From: Chlamydomonas sphaeroides
Taxonomy: Eukaryota > Chlorophyta > Chlorophyceae > Chlamydomonadales > Chlamydomonadaceae
Assembly: GCA_001662425.1 (NCBI GenBank)
Contig: BDDC01000039.1
Span: forward strand, 46,994-110,993
Reading direction: 5' to 3'
DNA: 64,000 bases
The position numbers and the translations under genes are program-made. Numbering within the stretch: position 1 is the first letter of the stretch; every line of letters starts with the position of its first letter. This document shows, piece by piece, positions 34,124 to 44,979 of the stretch. A model generated the notes under the pieces. That model did no database searches and had not been told where the DNA came from. It saw only the letters and a program-made list of their open reading frames with translations.

Positions 34124-37100
34124 CTACGCCACGTATCCGCTGGTGGTGATCGAGTCGGCCGAGCCGAAGGTCTCGTCCCACACGGTGTGGAACCAGCCGT
34201 CCTTGTCGGTGCGCTGGTAGGTGTGCGAGCCGAAGAAGTCGCGCTGCGCCTGCACCAGGTTGGCGGGCAGCCGCTCCCTGCGGGGTTGGGTGGGGCAGCA
34301 GGCAGGTGGCGTTCAGACAGGGCATGGGGGTCGCATGCAAAGCATGTGGGGGTGCTACCGCTTGGAACGCACCGGCGGTACGAGTCGAAGTAGGAGAGCG
34401 AGGAGGTCATGGAGGGGATGGGCACGCCGTGCGTGATGGCCAGAGCGGCCACGCGCCGCCACGAGGCCTCGGCGGCGGTCAGGTCCTTGGCGAAGTCGGG
34501 GTCCACCTGGCGTGGCGACAAGGGGACGGAAAGGCAAGGGGGCACGTCAGAAAGGCGCTGACAGGACCGGCACATGTACTCCAGCGATGCCCCTTTGGCG
34601 GTCATGCGCGCAGCCCCAGCGAAGGCCAAGCGCCGTGCCATGTATCCAATTCCCGGATTGTGCGCGCCCAGCGGCACAGAGAGGTTTCGCGACCGCGGCA
34701 GCAGCCGACGCACCAGCAGCGAGGGCAGCTCCGGGTTGCGCTCGTAGGCGGCCTTGATGCGGTCGAGGAAGCCGGCGCGGATGATGCAGCCGCCCTGGTG
34801 AGCGAGGCGTCACGGCAGGGCGATGAGCAGACACGACGTTGGTTGGGTGTGGCCGCGCCCAGCTAGTGTTACAGCCCGGGTGCTGGCTGGTGGGCGAGCC
34901 AGCGCATGACGCTGCGGCATCGGCCTTCGGCTGTTCTTAAGGGTGGCACGGCCGAGTCAGTCCAGGGAGCCGCCGCGCACCTTCCAGATGCGGGCCAGGC
35001 CGCCCAGGTTGATGCCCCACTTCTTCTCAATCGACTTAGCCTTGATGATGTTCATGCCCTGCGGGTCATTACCAAGTGCACACGGTGCGGAGCAGGGCAC
35101 GTCAACCCTGCCCGAGCACGAGCCAGGCCCGTACGGGGACGCCGCCTCTGGGGTGGCATGTCCTGCCACGCCGAAACGGTGCGGCTCTGCTTCCCGTCAT
35201 GCTCCCACATTCCCCCAGAGCCAGGGGCCGCACGCACCTGCGCGTACGAGCAGACCTTGCTGGCGTACAGCGCCGCCTTCACGTCAGCAATGAGCTGCGC
35301 CTTGTCCACGCCCGCCACGGGGCCGGGCGCCACGCACGTGGTGAACACCTGGCCGGGGACGAGTGCCGGCGGGGGCTTGCTCAGTCCAGCGGAAGACTTA
35401 AAAGTGCACCCAATGCCCTGGCAGTCGTGGCTGTGGGCGATTCGAGGAGCCCACATGCACACAGGCAGGGCTGCTTGCCCCTGGCTCGGGGCGTGTAACA
35501 AGCCCCGGGCAAGGCGGCGGGCATACCTTGGAGGCGGACACGCGCTCGGGCTTGATGGCGCTCATGTAGCGGGCGTCCAGGGCCGAGGCCATGGTGGGGG
35601 CAGCCACCGACAGCTCCGCCGCCTGCTGCACCGTCCACTTGCCTGCGGTAGCGGCAGGCGCGGGGGCCTGATCAAACAGGTTCAAGGCCCAGCTGGCAGC
35701 TGCTGACCCTATCCACAGCAGCACCTGCACCGCGTGCCATGCTTGGCCTCGGCGCCTGCTACTCGTCTCGACCCAATCGCTTTGCTGCCCTCCCAGCTCA
35801 GACCCCTTTCCTATCCATTGACCTTGCCGCCTGTCCCCAGTGCTCACCTTCCGCCCTCTCGGCCCCCCTCGCCCTTTCCCCCCTCGCCCTGCCACCCCCG
35901 TGCTCTGGTAGTGCACTCCTCCCTTCCCCCACCCCTTCCCTTCTCCTCGCAGATCCCCTCACCCGTGCCCTTGCTGCCGGTCTGGTCCACGATCTTGTCG
36001 ACCAGGAAGCCGCTGCCCTGATCGTCCTTCTTGGCCAGGATGATGGCGCTGATCTCGACCAGGAAGCTGCTCAGCTCGCTGGCGTTCCACTCGCGGAACA
36101 CGGCCGCCAGCTCCTCGTTGCTGAGGCCGCCCAGCGTCTTGAGCACGTCGTAGGCCTGGTGGGGAGAGCGCGGGTTCTGAGTGCTCCAGTGTTAAGTATA
36201 ACAGAACCCCACACGCGGCTAAGCACGCCCCGAGTCGAGTCGCGCGTTGGCCGTGCGCGGCGGGCGCGGTGCTGGGGTGATAACGGGCAGCGCAGGGCCA
36301 CGCGGGCTCGCAAGTAAGCTCCTGGGCGCACCATACTGGGGTGGGTAACGGCTTGCGCAGGACGAGCGGCCCCCAGCCCCTCCCCGCCCGGCCCTCCCCT
36401 GGGCGCACCTCGCTGATGAGCTGCATGTCGCCGTACTCAATGCCGTTGTGCACCATCTTGACGAAGTTGCCAGAGCCGCCGCTGCCAATGTAGGTCACGC
36501 AAGGGCCCGAGTCCACCTGCATAGCGGAGGGCGCGGCAGGCAGGGGAGGAACTGCTGAAGCACGAAGCGGCGCCGTCTGACCCCTGCCCTGCGGTTTCAT
36601 ACACCGGGGTTGCAGCCGGCTCCGGCCACACCCTGGGCTCTGCACCTCGCACCCGGGCCCCCAGTTCTCGCTGCGGCCCACCTGCGCCGCCACCTTCTCC
36701 ACGATGCTCTCGATGTACTTGTAGGCCTCCGGAGAGCCACCGGGCATCATGGACGGGCCTAGGCAGCGGGGCGCGTGGTGGTGGGTAAGAGGGCGGGGGC
36801 ACAGGCGCTCGACTCCATCCGAAACTGTGCGCGGCCGCAAAGAAAGCCCCCCGTCTGCTGCGCGCGCTGTTGTAAATTCTGTGTTGTTGTGTGAGAGGCC
36901 ATGCATGGGTGTCCCCTCTCGCAGGCGTGAGCGCACTCACCCCTGCGCGCGCCCTCCTCGCCACCAGAGACGCCCATGCCCAGGTACAGCAGGCCCTTCT
37001 CCTGGACCTTAGTGATGCGCTTCTCGGTATTCTCGTACCTATTTCGGAAGTGGTATCAGCAGTAATGAGGTGTGGCAGACCGGGCACGTGGCGAACGATG

Positions 37101-37971
37101 ACAGCGCGGGCAATGGGGGCACCCGGCATTGCCCTCCAGGGCCTACCACTCGTTGCCGCCGTCAATAATGATGTCGCCAGCCTCCATGTACTTGCAGAGC
37201 TCATCGATGGTCGAGTCGACGGGCGCGCCGGCCTTCACCAGGATGATGACGCGGCTGCGGGAGGCGACGCGCAGGCGGGGGGGGGGGTCAAGCCACGCAG
37301 CAGGAGGGGGGAAGCTGCAAGTGGTCCTACCGCGGCTTCTGCAGGCTCATGACGAAGTCCTGCATGGACTCGTAGCCGCGAAGCTTCTCGCCCAGGCCTG
37401 AATGCGGGGACAGAGGCGTCAGAGGCCCATGCAGGCGTTTCGAGAGAGGTGCTGGGCGGTCACGCACCCTCCTTCTGCGCACGCTTGACAGCAGCCTCGG
37501 TCTTATCGTAGCTGCGGTTGTAAACGGAGATAGGGAAGCCCTTCTCGGCGACGTTGAGGGCCATGTTCTGCGCCGAGACTAGAAGTCAGCTCGCCAAATT
37601 GGCGATCACTTGCGAGCGTGCGAAGCTGCAACCTCACCTGCCCCATCACGGCCAGGCCGATAAGGCCAATTTGCGAGACAGCCATCGGCGCCGATTTGTC
37701 GCTGCAAGAGGTGAGTGGAGGTGTTTAGAGGCCTTGCTCTGTGTAGAGAGGAAGTAGTGATCACACACCTCGCTTTGGGGCTAGCAGCAGTAGCTGAGGC
37801 CCGTGCCGCGACGTTGGACAGGGGCGCTGGTGTCGGGAGAGGCGCCCGCAACACCGGGGCAGCGATGCGCGAGACCAGAGGAGCTGGGCAGCTCCGCGGC
37901 ACTGTGTTGGATGCAACCTCGCGAGCGCGGTTGGCCTGCAGCTTGCTGGCACGGAGCGAGCTCACGTTCAT
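34124..37971 (-). CDS. PGD: 6-phosphogluconate dehydrogenase (decarboxylating), probably plastidic, 563 aa
   Basis: Fifteen exons: 37971-37769, 37701-37638, 37567-37468, 37397-37331, 37254-37147, 37038-36941, 36758-36682, 36516-36409, 36155-35963, 35642-35527, 35348-35238, 35058-34981, 34794-34714, 34506-34373, 34277-34124. All phases close. The enzyme oxidises 6-phosphogluconate to ribulose 5-phosphate + CO2 with NADP+ (oxidative pentose phosphate pathway). Visible motifs: Rossmann G-L-I-G-L-A-V-M-G-Q-N-M-A-L-N, IIDGGNEWY, GVSGGEEGAR, and the active-site run K-M-V-H-N-G-I-E-Y-G-D, holding the catalytic Lys, His, Asn and Glu. The all-helical C-terminal domain ends near the GYVA stop. The first about 70 residues are Ser/Ala/Arg/Pro-rich with few acidic residues, like a chloroplast transit peptide. 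It is divergent from the DBP9-type helicase gene, with 812 bp between starts. Confidence 0.96.
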
Positions 37972-38783
37972 CGTGAATCAGGGTTTAGGGTGAACGGCGG
38001 CCGTAAGCAGCAGCGGATGACAAAATGCTCGCAGATGTTATGGCAACAACTACGCGGTTATGCTGCGTTGATGACGGCCTTCGACCGGGTTCTTACATGG
38101 CTCCCGGCCTGCAGTACATGGCCCCGAAATCGGATTTCGGGGGGCACTCGTCGAGCAGGCACACGCAGCACCTCCTGGTAAGGGGCCAGCAAGTGCCAGA
38201 GGAGGTGGCCGGTAAAACAAATAGAGACGGCTGCCTATAGGCATGCATGTTCATGCCCCATCACCTCTTCCGGTGCCACTCAGCTGCTCAAAGACCATGC
38301 CGGTCAGGGCTTTCTTGCTGAGTCGTGGTATCACGGTTGTGGTTGGGGTCACGCTGCTCGCTTGAGCTGGGCAGCAGCAGCTGAAGGGTGACGGGCAGAT
38401 GGCAACTCCGAGACCGAACCCGCCCTCGCAATCGGGGCGTACGCTGCATCGCGGTGATTGCTGGGTGTAGTACACTGCCATATTTTAGCTTGGGAGAGCT
38501 CGGGGCACGTGGGGAGCCAGGGGGCCGTCCGGGCTGCGGCGGGTTTCGCGAAGCGCGCCGCCACCGCCGTGCCTTGAGTGCGGTATCATGCAATTTACCA
38601 GTGCAGTGATACAGTCGATAATTCAAGGCAAATTCAAACCTATAGACGCTGTGTAGCGACGTGTCGGCGGCGTTCCCCAGAATTGTCGTTGAAGACTGCA
38701 CTATCGCACATTCTGCTCTGAAAGACGCGAATTACAACAGTGGCAGTCACCGCATAGGCGGCCCTTAGCGGCCGGCAAGGACA
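37972..38783. promoter_or_regulatory. Shared divergent promoter region (PGD / DBP9)
   Basis: An 812-bp region lies between the two start codons. It contains a perfect 10-bp-arm palindrome at 38122-38142, about 150 bp upstream of the PGD start, and an AT-rich patch around 38478-38486. No coding exon was seen. Confidence 0.5.
38122..38142. promoter_or_regulatory. Perfect inverted repeat (10-bp arms, 1-bp spacer)
   Basis: CCCCGAAATC and its exact reverse complement flank a single G. It lies in the divergent PGD/DBP9 promoter. The symmetry suits a dimeric transcription-factor site, but no known factor is assigned. Confidence 0.5.
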
Positions 38784-41700
38784 ATGGCTTCCTTCGCGGA
38801 CCTGGGGCTTGACCCCAGGCTGCTACGCGCGCTGGGCAAGCGCGGCTTTACTAAGCCCACGCCCGTTCAGCTGGAGGCTATACCGCGGACGCTCGAGGGC
38901 AAGGATGTCGTCGCTCGGGCGCGCACAGGCAGCGGCAAGACGCTCGCGTACTTGCTGCCCGCTCTGCACAAGCTCCTGTCGACTGACGAGGTTCAGGGCA
39001 GCTTCCGCGCCATCGTGCTCGTGCCGACGCGCGAGCTGTGCCAACAGGTGCGCCGGCCGGCCGCCGCCGTCTCCTCGCAGCGCGGCCTTGCCCCGTCGCC
39101 CTCACGCCCGGCAGCCACCCAACAGCGCGGGACCCACCAGCGCCTATGCTGGTGAAGCGCATGGAAGCTGCAAAGCTGCCAAGTGCGGCGCGTTGCGTTC
39201 CCCACCGCCTCCGCTGGCTCCGCTTGTGCGCCCCGCCAGGTGGCACAGGAGGCGTCGGCGACCGCGCAGCACTGCGGCGCGGACATCACGGTGGGGCTGC
39301 GCGCTGCCGCTGCTTTACCCTGCGCGGTCAGCGCTTTCCCTAACACTGCACGCCAGCGCCAGCGGGCGTCACACCGCGCCGCACCCCCAAGTGCCGGGCG
39401 CGGGTGGCGCCGGGGCTGCGTGCCGAATATGCCGCCCCCGCCATCAGATAGCACCGTGGTGCGCGCCAGAGCGCGGTGCTGACGGCACGGCGATGCTTCT
39501 ACTGCCGCCGCCCCCGCCACCAGGCGACTGCGCTGATTGCGGAGGGCAGCCAGCAGCTCAAGCGGGCCATCGCCACCGCCGGGTCCATCGTGGTGTCCAC
39601 ACCAGGTGCGGCAGCTGCCAGTGGGGTGTGCAGTCGGGCCACGTGCGGCACCGTGCCAAGAGCGCAAGCCCTGCCACGTGCTCAGACGCTGGGGCAACAC
39701 ACATGGTGCTTGGCACGGCCCAAAGCGTGTCGCTCGCTGCCTGGCTCTGGGTTCCCCTCGCAGCGGCGGCACCTCGGCCGGCGCCGCGCCGCTGCCGAAA
39801 GCCCCGGCGCCGCAAACTGCCGTGCCCGTCCCAGCTGCCCATGGGCCTCCCGTCGCCCGCTCCTCTTGCCCTACGCTGCCTCGGCCCTCTCGCCCTGCGC
39901 CGCACTGCAGGCAAGATCGCCGCTGCGCTGCGCGAGGGGCTGCTGTCTCCCTCGCTGCTGTCCTCGCGGCTGGGCGTGCTGGTGCTGGACGAGGCGGACC
40001 TGCTGCTGACGTACGGATACGAGGACGACCTGCAGCTGCTGGCGCCGCAGGTGCGGCGGGGGCAGGCGGGGCTGCGCCACCCGGCGGCCCGAGGATGCCG
40101 GCCGGGATGGGCATGGCCCGGGCTCCTGGGGCCCTCGAGAGCTACAGGCGTGTGTAGTACACCCAACCGGATGCTGGCTCGGGGGGCGCTGGCAGGGGGT
40201 TGGGTGTGCAGTGGGACAGGCAGGGGCCCGGAGGGTCCTGGTCAGGGTGGCGCGGGGGCTGGATGCGCGCTGGTGGGCTGCATGGGGCGGTGGTGGGCGG
40301 TGCGAGCACGAGCTGCAGCTGCTGGCGCCGCAGCTGGAGCTGGTGTTGCCGTTTCACCATCTTGGCTCCTGGATGTTGAAACTGCAACTACGCGTGCTGT
40401 TGGGGACACAGATCCAAAGCCAAGGTGTCGGCAACCCGCGGCCGAGCGCTGTGGGTCCGGCGTCTGGTGTTTGGAGGGTCATAGGCACGCGTAGCGCGGC
40501 CGACCGAGTAGTGGCCCCGAGAGACAAGGCAGGGGTTGCGCAGTTGACCCCTAAAGTACGCGGGGACTTGCGGTGGGCCGGGGTCCCTCCTGGCCCCGAC
40601 CAGGCGAGGCGCAGGCGCGGACGCGCGCTTGCTCACCGGCGGCTTGGGCGGTAGTGGCAACGGTAGCGGTGCGAGGCACAGCCGGCGAAAGGCTGTGGGG
40701 CGTGGCAGCCCGGACAGGCGCTGCATTCGCCGCCGCAGGCCCGCAGCGCGCAGTGGAGCCGGCACGCTGCTGGCCAGGGCCATGTTGTAGCGCGTTGGCG
40801 TGAGGACGCTGGCGATTGTCAGGCCTGGACGTGCCTGCCAAATGTTGCACGCCGCGCCAGCGCCTCGGTGGTCGGTGCCGTGGGGTTGGTGGCGACGCGC
40901 CCGCCACCTCCCAGCCGTTGCACTGCGGCCCTGCGGCCCGTCGTGATGACCCGTCCTTGGCGTGAGGCCCCTTGCGCTTCCCAAGGAGGGACCCCCGGGC
41001 GGCGCGGCACGCTGGGTCCTGGATCTTGGCCTCCAGTCCCTGCGGGGACGAGGACCGGGTCAGCCCGCGTCGGGTCGTCGCTGCCGGCCCCGCATACCCC
41101 GCGCCCCTGCCATGGCATCTTCATGGGAATGGTCCCCGAGACGTCCTGGGACCCACACATGGCCTGGCACGAGGATCACTATGCTGCAACACCACCCCTG
41201 CCTGCCTGCGCTGCCGCGGCCCCGCAGGTCCCGCGCTCCTGCCAGTGCATCCTCATGTCGGCCACCGTGAGCGCCGACGTGGAGCGGCTCACGCAGCTGG
41301 TGCTGCACAACCCCATCAGCCTGGACCTCACGCGCCCGGGCGCGGGGCGGCCGGCGGGCGAGGAGGGCGGCGCCGGGGCGGAGGGCGCCGAGGGGCGCGA
41401 CGGCACGGCGCTGGCGTCGGGGTCGGGCATCTCATCCGACATCCAGCACTTTTACATTCAGGTGTGGCCGGCGGCTGCAGCGGGGAGCCGGCAGCAGCGC
41501 ATGGGGGGAAAGGCGGCCGCGCCATAGCTCTGCGGAAGTGCCGCTGCTGCGGCTGCTGTGCGGCTGCGGTGCTAGGGTGAAGGACAACGCACAGCGTCAG
41601 CTGCCACGCTCCATCTTCAGCGCCTGCTGGTCCCCGCCCGCCGCCCTGCGCCCCGCGCTCACACGTCCCCGCGGCTCTCCCCCCGGGCCCGTGCGCCCGC

Positions 41701-43965
41701 CTCCCTCCCCGCCTGGCCGGCCGGCAGTGCGCGCGGCCCGACAAGATGCTTCACATAATGGCGCTGCTGCGGCTGGGGCTGGTGCGCAAGAAGGCGCTGC
41801 TGTTTGTCAACACGGTGGACGAGGGCGTGCGGCTGAGGCTGTTCCTGGAGGCCTTTGGCGTGCGGCCCGCGCTGCTCAACGCCGAGCTGCCGCTCAACAG
41901 CCGCTCCCACATCCTTGCCTCCTTCAACAAGGTGCGTGGGGCGCGAGGGCGCGGCCCGGCGCAGGGCATGGGTGGACTGTGGTTGCGGCGCGCTGCCAGG
42001 GTGGGACGCAGGCGCTTTGGGAGCGAGGGATGTCCTGCGCCGAACGACGCTGTGTCCCTTCCCGAACCCATCGCCCACAGGGCCTGTTTGACTTTCTCAT
42101 CGCCACAGACGACGTGTACGCCCCAGCGCACGACGCGGCGGAGGCCAAGAAGGGCAAAAAGGGGAAGAAGGGCGGGCCGGCGGCAGGCAAGGGCGGCAAG
42201 GACGGCGCCGGGCGTAAGGACGCCGAGTTCGGGGTGACGCGCGGCATCGACTTCAAGGGCGTGCGCACCGTGATCAACTACGACCCGCCCAGCAGCCTGC
42301 AGGGCTACGTGCACCGAGTGGGCCGCACGGGTGAGCGCCGCGCTCGCGGTTTTGAACCCACGCGGCAGCTGGCCTACCTGGCGCCCGTTTGCGTAGGGCC
42401 GCATGGCCGTTTGCGTGGCCGCGCCAGGGGGGCCTGTCGGCGCAGCCATGACCGGAAGGGGCTGCACCGCTCGGTCTCAGCGGCGTTGGTCGCTGGGGTT
42501 GTATGCCTGCTCGCAGCGGGGGCCAGCGGGGGCCAGCAAGCAAGCAGCCGAGTGTTGGTGGTGGGTTGGAGGGCCTGCGCCAACCCGGCCCGTTGTGTAC
42601 GTGTGTGTCCCTTCAAGGCCGCGCGGGCGAGGCGGGCACCGCCATCTCGCTCTTCAGCCCCACCGACGAGCCGTTCCGGGAGCAGCTGGAGGAGGCGCTG
42701 GAGGAGGCGGCGCGGCACCGGCGCGCGGCGCTCAGCGAGCCCGGGTTCCGGGCCGACGGCGACGACTCGGATGCCGAGAGCAGCGAGAGCAGCTCCAGCT
42801 CGGACGAGGAGGGCGGCGAGGAGGGCGGGCCGCGCAAGGCCGGACGCAAGTCGGCGTTCCGGCCGTTTGGGCGGCTCAGCAAGGCGCAGGTGGGGCCGGG
42901 GGCTGCGGCGGGGGCCGCGGTCAAAGCCCTGGGTGCAGGATGCCGAGCAACGAGGGAGGGCAGCTCGCCGTTTGGCCTTCCCTTGGCCACCAGGGCTCTG
43001 GTGTCGCGCCCAGCCTGTCTTGCCAGCTGGTCAACTCACAACCCAACAACCTCTCCCGTGTCCGCGCCACCGCCACCGCCCCCCTCGTCCCCCTAGGTGG
43101 AGGCGCTGCGCTACCGCGGCGAGGACGTGGCGCGCGGCATCACCAAGACCGTGGTGCGCGAGGCGAGGGCCAAGGAGCTCAAGAACGAGCTGCTCAACAG
43201 GTGCGGCCGCCGCGCAGCAGTGGCACGCCGCTGCCCGTCAAGTGGCAGCCAAGTGAGAGCAGTTGCCACCGGCCGTCGCCACCGGCCCCTGGACCCTGGC
43301 ACCTTGGCCCTTGGGCCCGACGCAGCGGTCGGGGTGTCCCTCCCCAGCAGGCCCCCAGCCCTCCTGTCCCCTCGCTGGTCCCCCTGGCACCTGTCTGGTC
43401 CGCTCCCCTCCCCACAACCGGTATGCGTCCGAGCATACGCTCGGGAGACGGCCATCCGTTCCGTCCCTCCCTCCCACCCCGGGCTCCCCTTCCCCTCCCA
43501 TCCCACCGCAGCGAGCGGCTCAAGGAGTACTTTGAGGACCACGTGGCGGAGAAGGCGCTGCTGCGGCACGACAAGCCGCTGGCCGCCGCGCCCGCCGCGC
43601 CGCACCTCAAGCACCTGCCCGGCTACCTGCGGGACGCCTCGCTCATCACCGAGCGCTCCGAGACCGGCAGCGGCCCGCGCCACCGCGGCCAGCTGCCTGC
43701 CGCCAAGCGCCGCCGGCTCCTGGCGGGCATGGCCAAGGGGCCCAACGGCGACCCGCTCAAGGCAGTGGGCGGGGCCGGCGCGGCGGCGGGCGGCAGCGTG
43801 TTTGTGCGTGCGCCCAAGAAGGGGTCGAGCCACCTGAACGAGGAGCTGACGGACATGGAGAAGCGCGCGGCGGAGGTGGCCAAGCGGGAGGCCAAGAAGC
43901 GGCGCAAGCTGGAGGGGCCGCCGGTGACGCCCAAGTTCAACGTGCTGCGCAAGCGGCGGCGGTAG
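38784..43965 (+). CDS. DBP9: DEAD-box ATP-dependent RNA helicase, DBP9/DDX56 type, 696 aa
   Basis: Ten exons: 38784-39047, 39240-39326, 39524-39605, 39911-40050, 41228-41461, 41728-41931, 42081-42330, 42618-42889, 43097-43200, 43512-43965. Motifs in order: Q motif (GFTKPTPVQ), I (ARTGSGKT), Ia (PTRELCQQ), Ib-like STPGK, II (LDEAD), III (MSATVS), IV (LLFVNTVDEG), V (GVTRGIDF), VI (HRVGRTGR). As in Dbp9/DDX56/RH16, a Lys-rich insertion (KKGKKGKKG) separates the end of the IATD strand from motif V. A charged C-terminal extension ends in K-R-R-R. Dbp9-type helicases act in nucleolar maturation of the large ribosomal subunit. Exons 2 and 3 cover the poorly conserved stretch between motifs Ia and Ib and are the least certain. 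Intron 4 is unusually long (1,177 bp). TGTAA follows at 44380. Confidence 0.92.
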
Positions 43966-44379
43966 CGAGGGAGGCACGGGTGGCAGGCTGGCAGCTGTAG
44001 CGGGTGGCGGGCGGTGGATGGCTGGTGGCGCAAGCGGGTTGGAGAGGACATACCGAGGACGTCCCGCATGGGGATGTTTGCGCGCGCCGGCTGCGTGCGT
44101 TGGCGGTGGCGCAGGGGGCACCCACCCAGGCGGCGGGGCGGCCGCGAGGCGTGCTGGCTGCGGGGACACGGGTGGACGCATGCGGGGTGCGGCTGCTGCC
44201 GCCGCAAGGCGGCGTCAAGGCCTTGATGCTTTGATGTGCGTTGGCCCAGCCCTGTTGAGCCCTGTCTCGCGTGACGGGTGGCCGGTCGTGACGTGCGAGG
44301 TAGCGTAAGTGCCCGGCCCTGCTTGCTGGCCTGGACGGTGGCGGCGCCCGGCCTGCGTGCCGCCCTCACTCGTCGGTAC

Positions 44380-44384
44380 TGTAA
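44380..44384 (+). terminator. TGTAA polyadenylation signal of the helicase gene
   Basis: First plus-strand TGTAA after the helicase stop codon (43963-43965). It implies a 3' UTR of roughly 430 nt. Confidence 0.6.
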
Positions 44385-44883
44385 CGCGCTTGCTCGGAGT
44401 TTCGCACCCCGCTGCGTGGGGGCCGTGTAGCACACCCCAGCGCAAATAAACAATCATGGCCGGGCACCCAGTATGCCCGTGTGCCCCTCTCGCTCGTCTC
44501 CCGCTCGCCTCACCCCAGCCAAGCGCGGTGACACACCAAACTATCCCCCGAAGCCCGAACAGAGTAACTGGCTCACTAATTCTACTGCTTCCTACGAACA
44601 TGAGCCACGTGTCCCAACCACGAATCCGCGAGTCCGCGAGATACCTCCGGCCCCCGCCCTCAGCTTATTACCCCCGCATTGGCGGGATACTGCAACCCCA
44701 TGCTTTGCATCGCTGCCTCCCTGCTACCTACCTGTTCAGAGCCGCCTCGACATGCTGCCGCCCACCACGCCCGCCCGCCCGCCCTTTTCGCTGCACCCTG
44801 TTGTACGGCAGCACGCCCAGCACAGGCGCTCGCCAACCCTCCGTCACCTTGCTCGTGCTCACCACACCACAGCGCGGCAAGCA

Positions 44884-44979
44884 TCAGCCCGTCACCGGGC
44901 CGCTGCTGCCCTCCTTGCCGTCGCGGCCGTCCAGGTACTCGATGATGGGGCCGCTGTGGTCGCAGGCATTACCGTTATC
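44884..44979 (-). CDS. Orphan terminal-exon candidate of an unidentified gene
   Basis: On the minus strand, an open frame ends ...S-G-P-I-I-E-Y-L-D-G-R-D-G-K-E-G followed by S-S-G-P-V-T-G and TGA at 44886-44884. From the fifth codon on, 27 of 27 codons end in G or C, as in the confirmed exons. Intron noise around it does not show this. Possible acceptors are AAG|GAT at 44979 or CACAG|C at 44953. No upstream exon or family could be identified in the next 4 kb, so function and gene extent are unknown. It may be a gene remnant or a chance ORF. Confidence 0.3.
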   Translation of the reverse strand, partial: DNGNACDHSGPIIEYLDGRDGKEGSSGPVTG

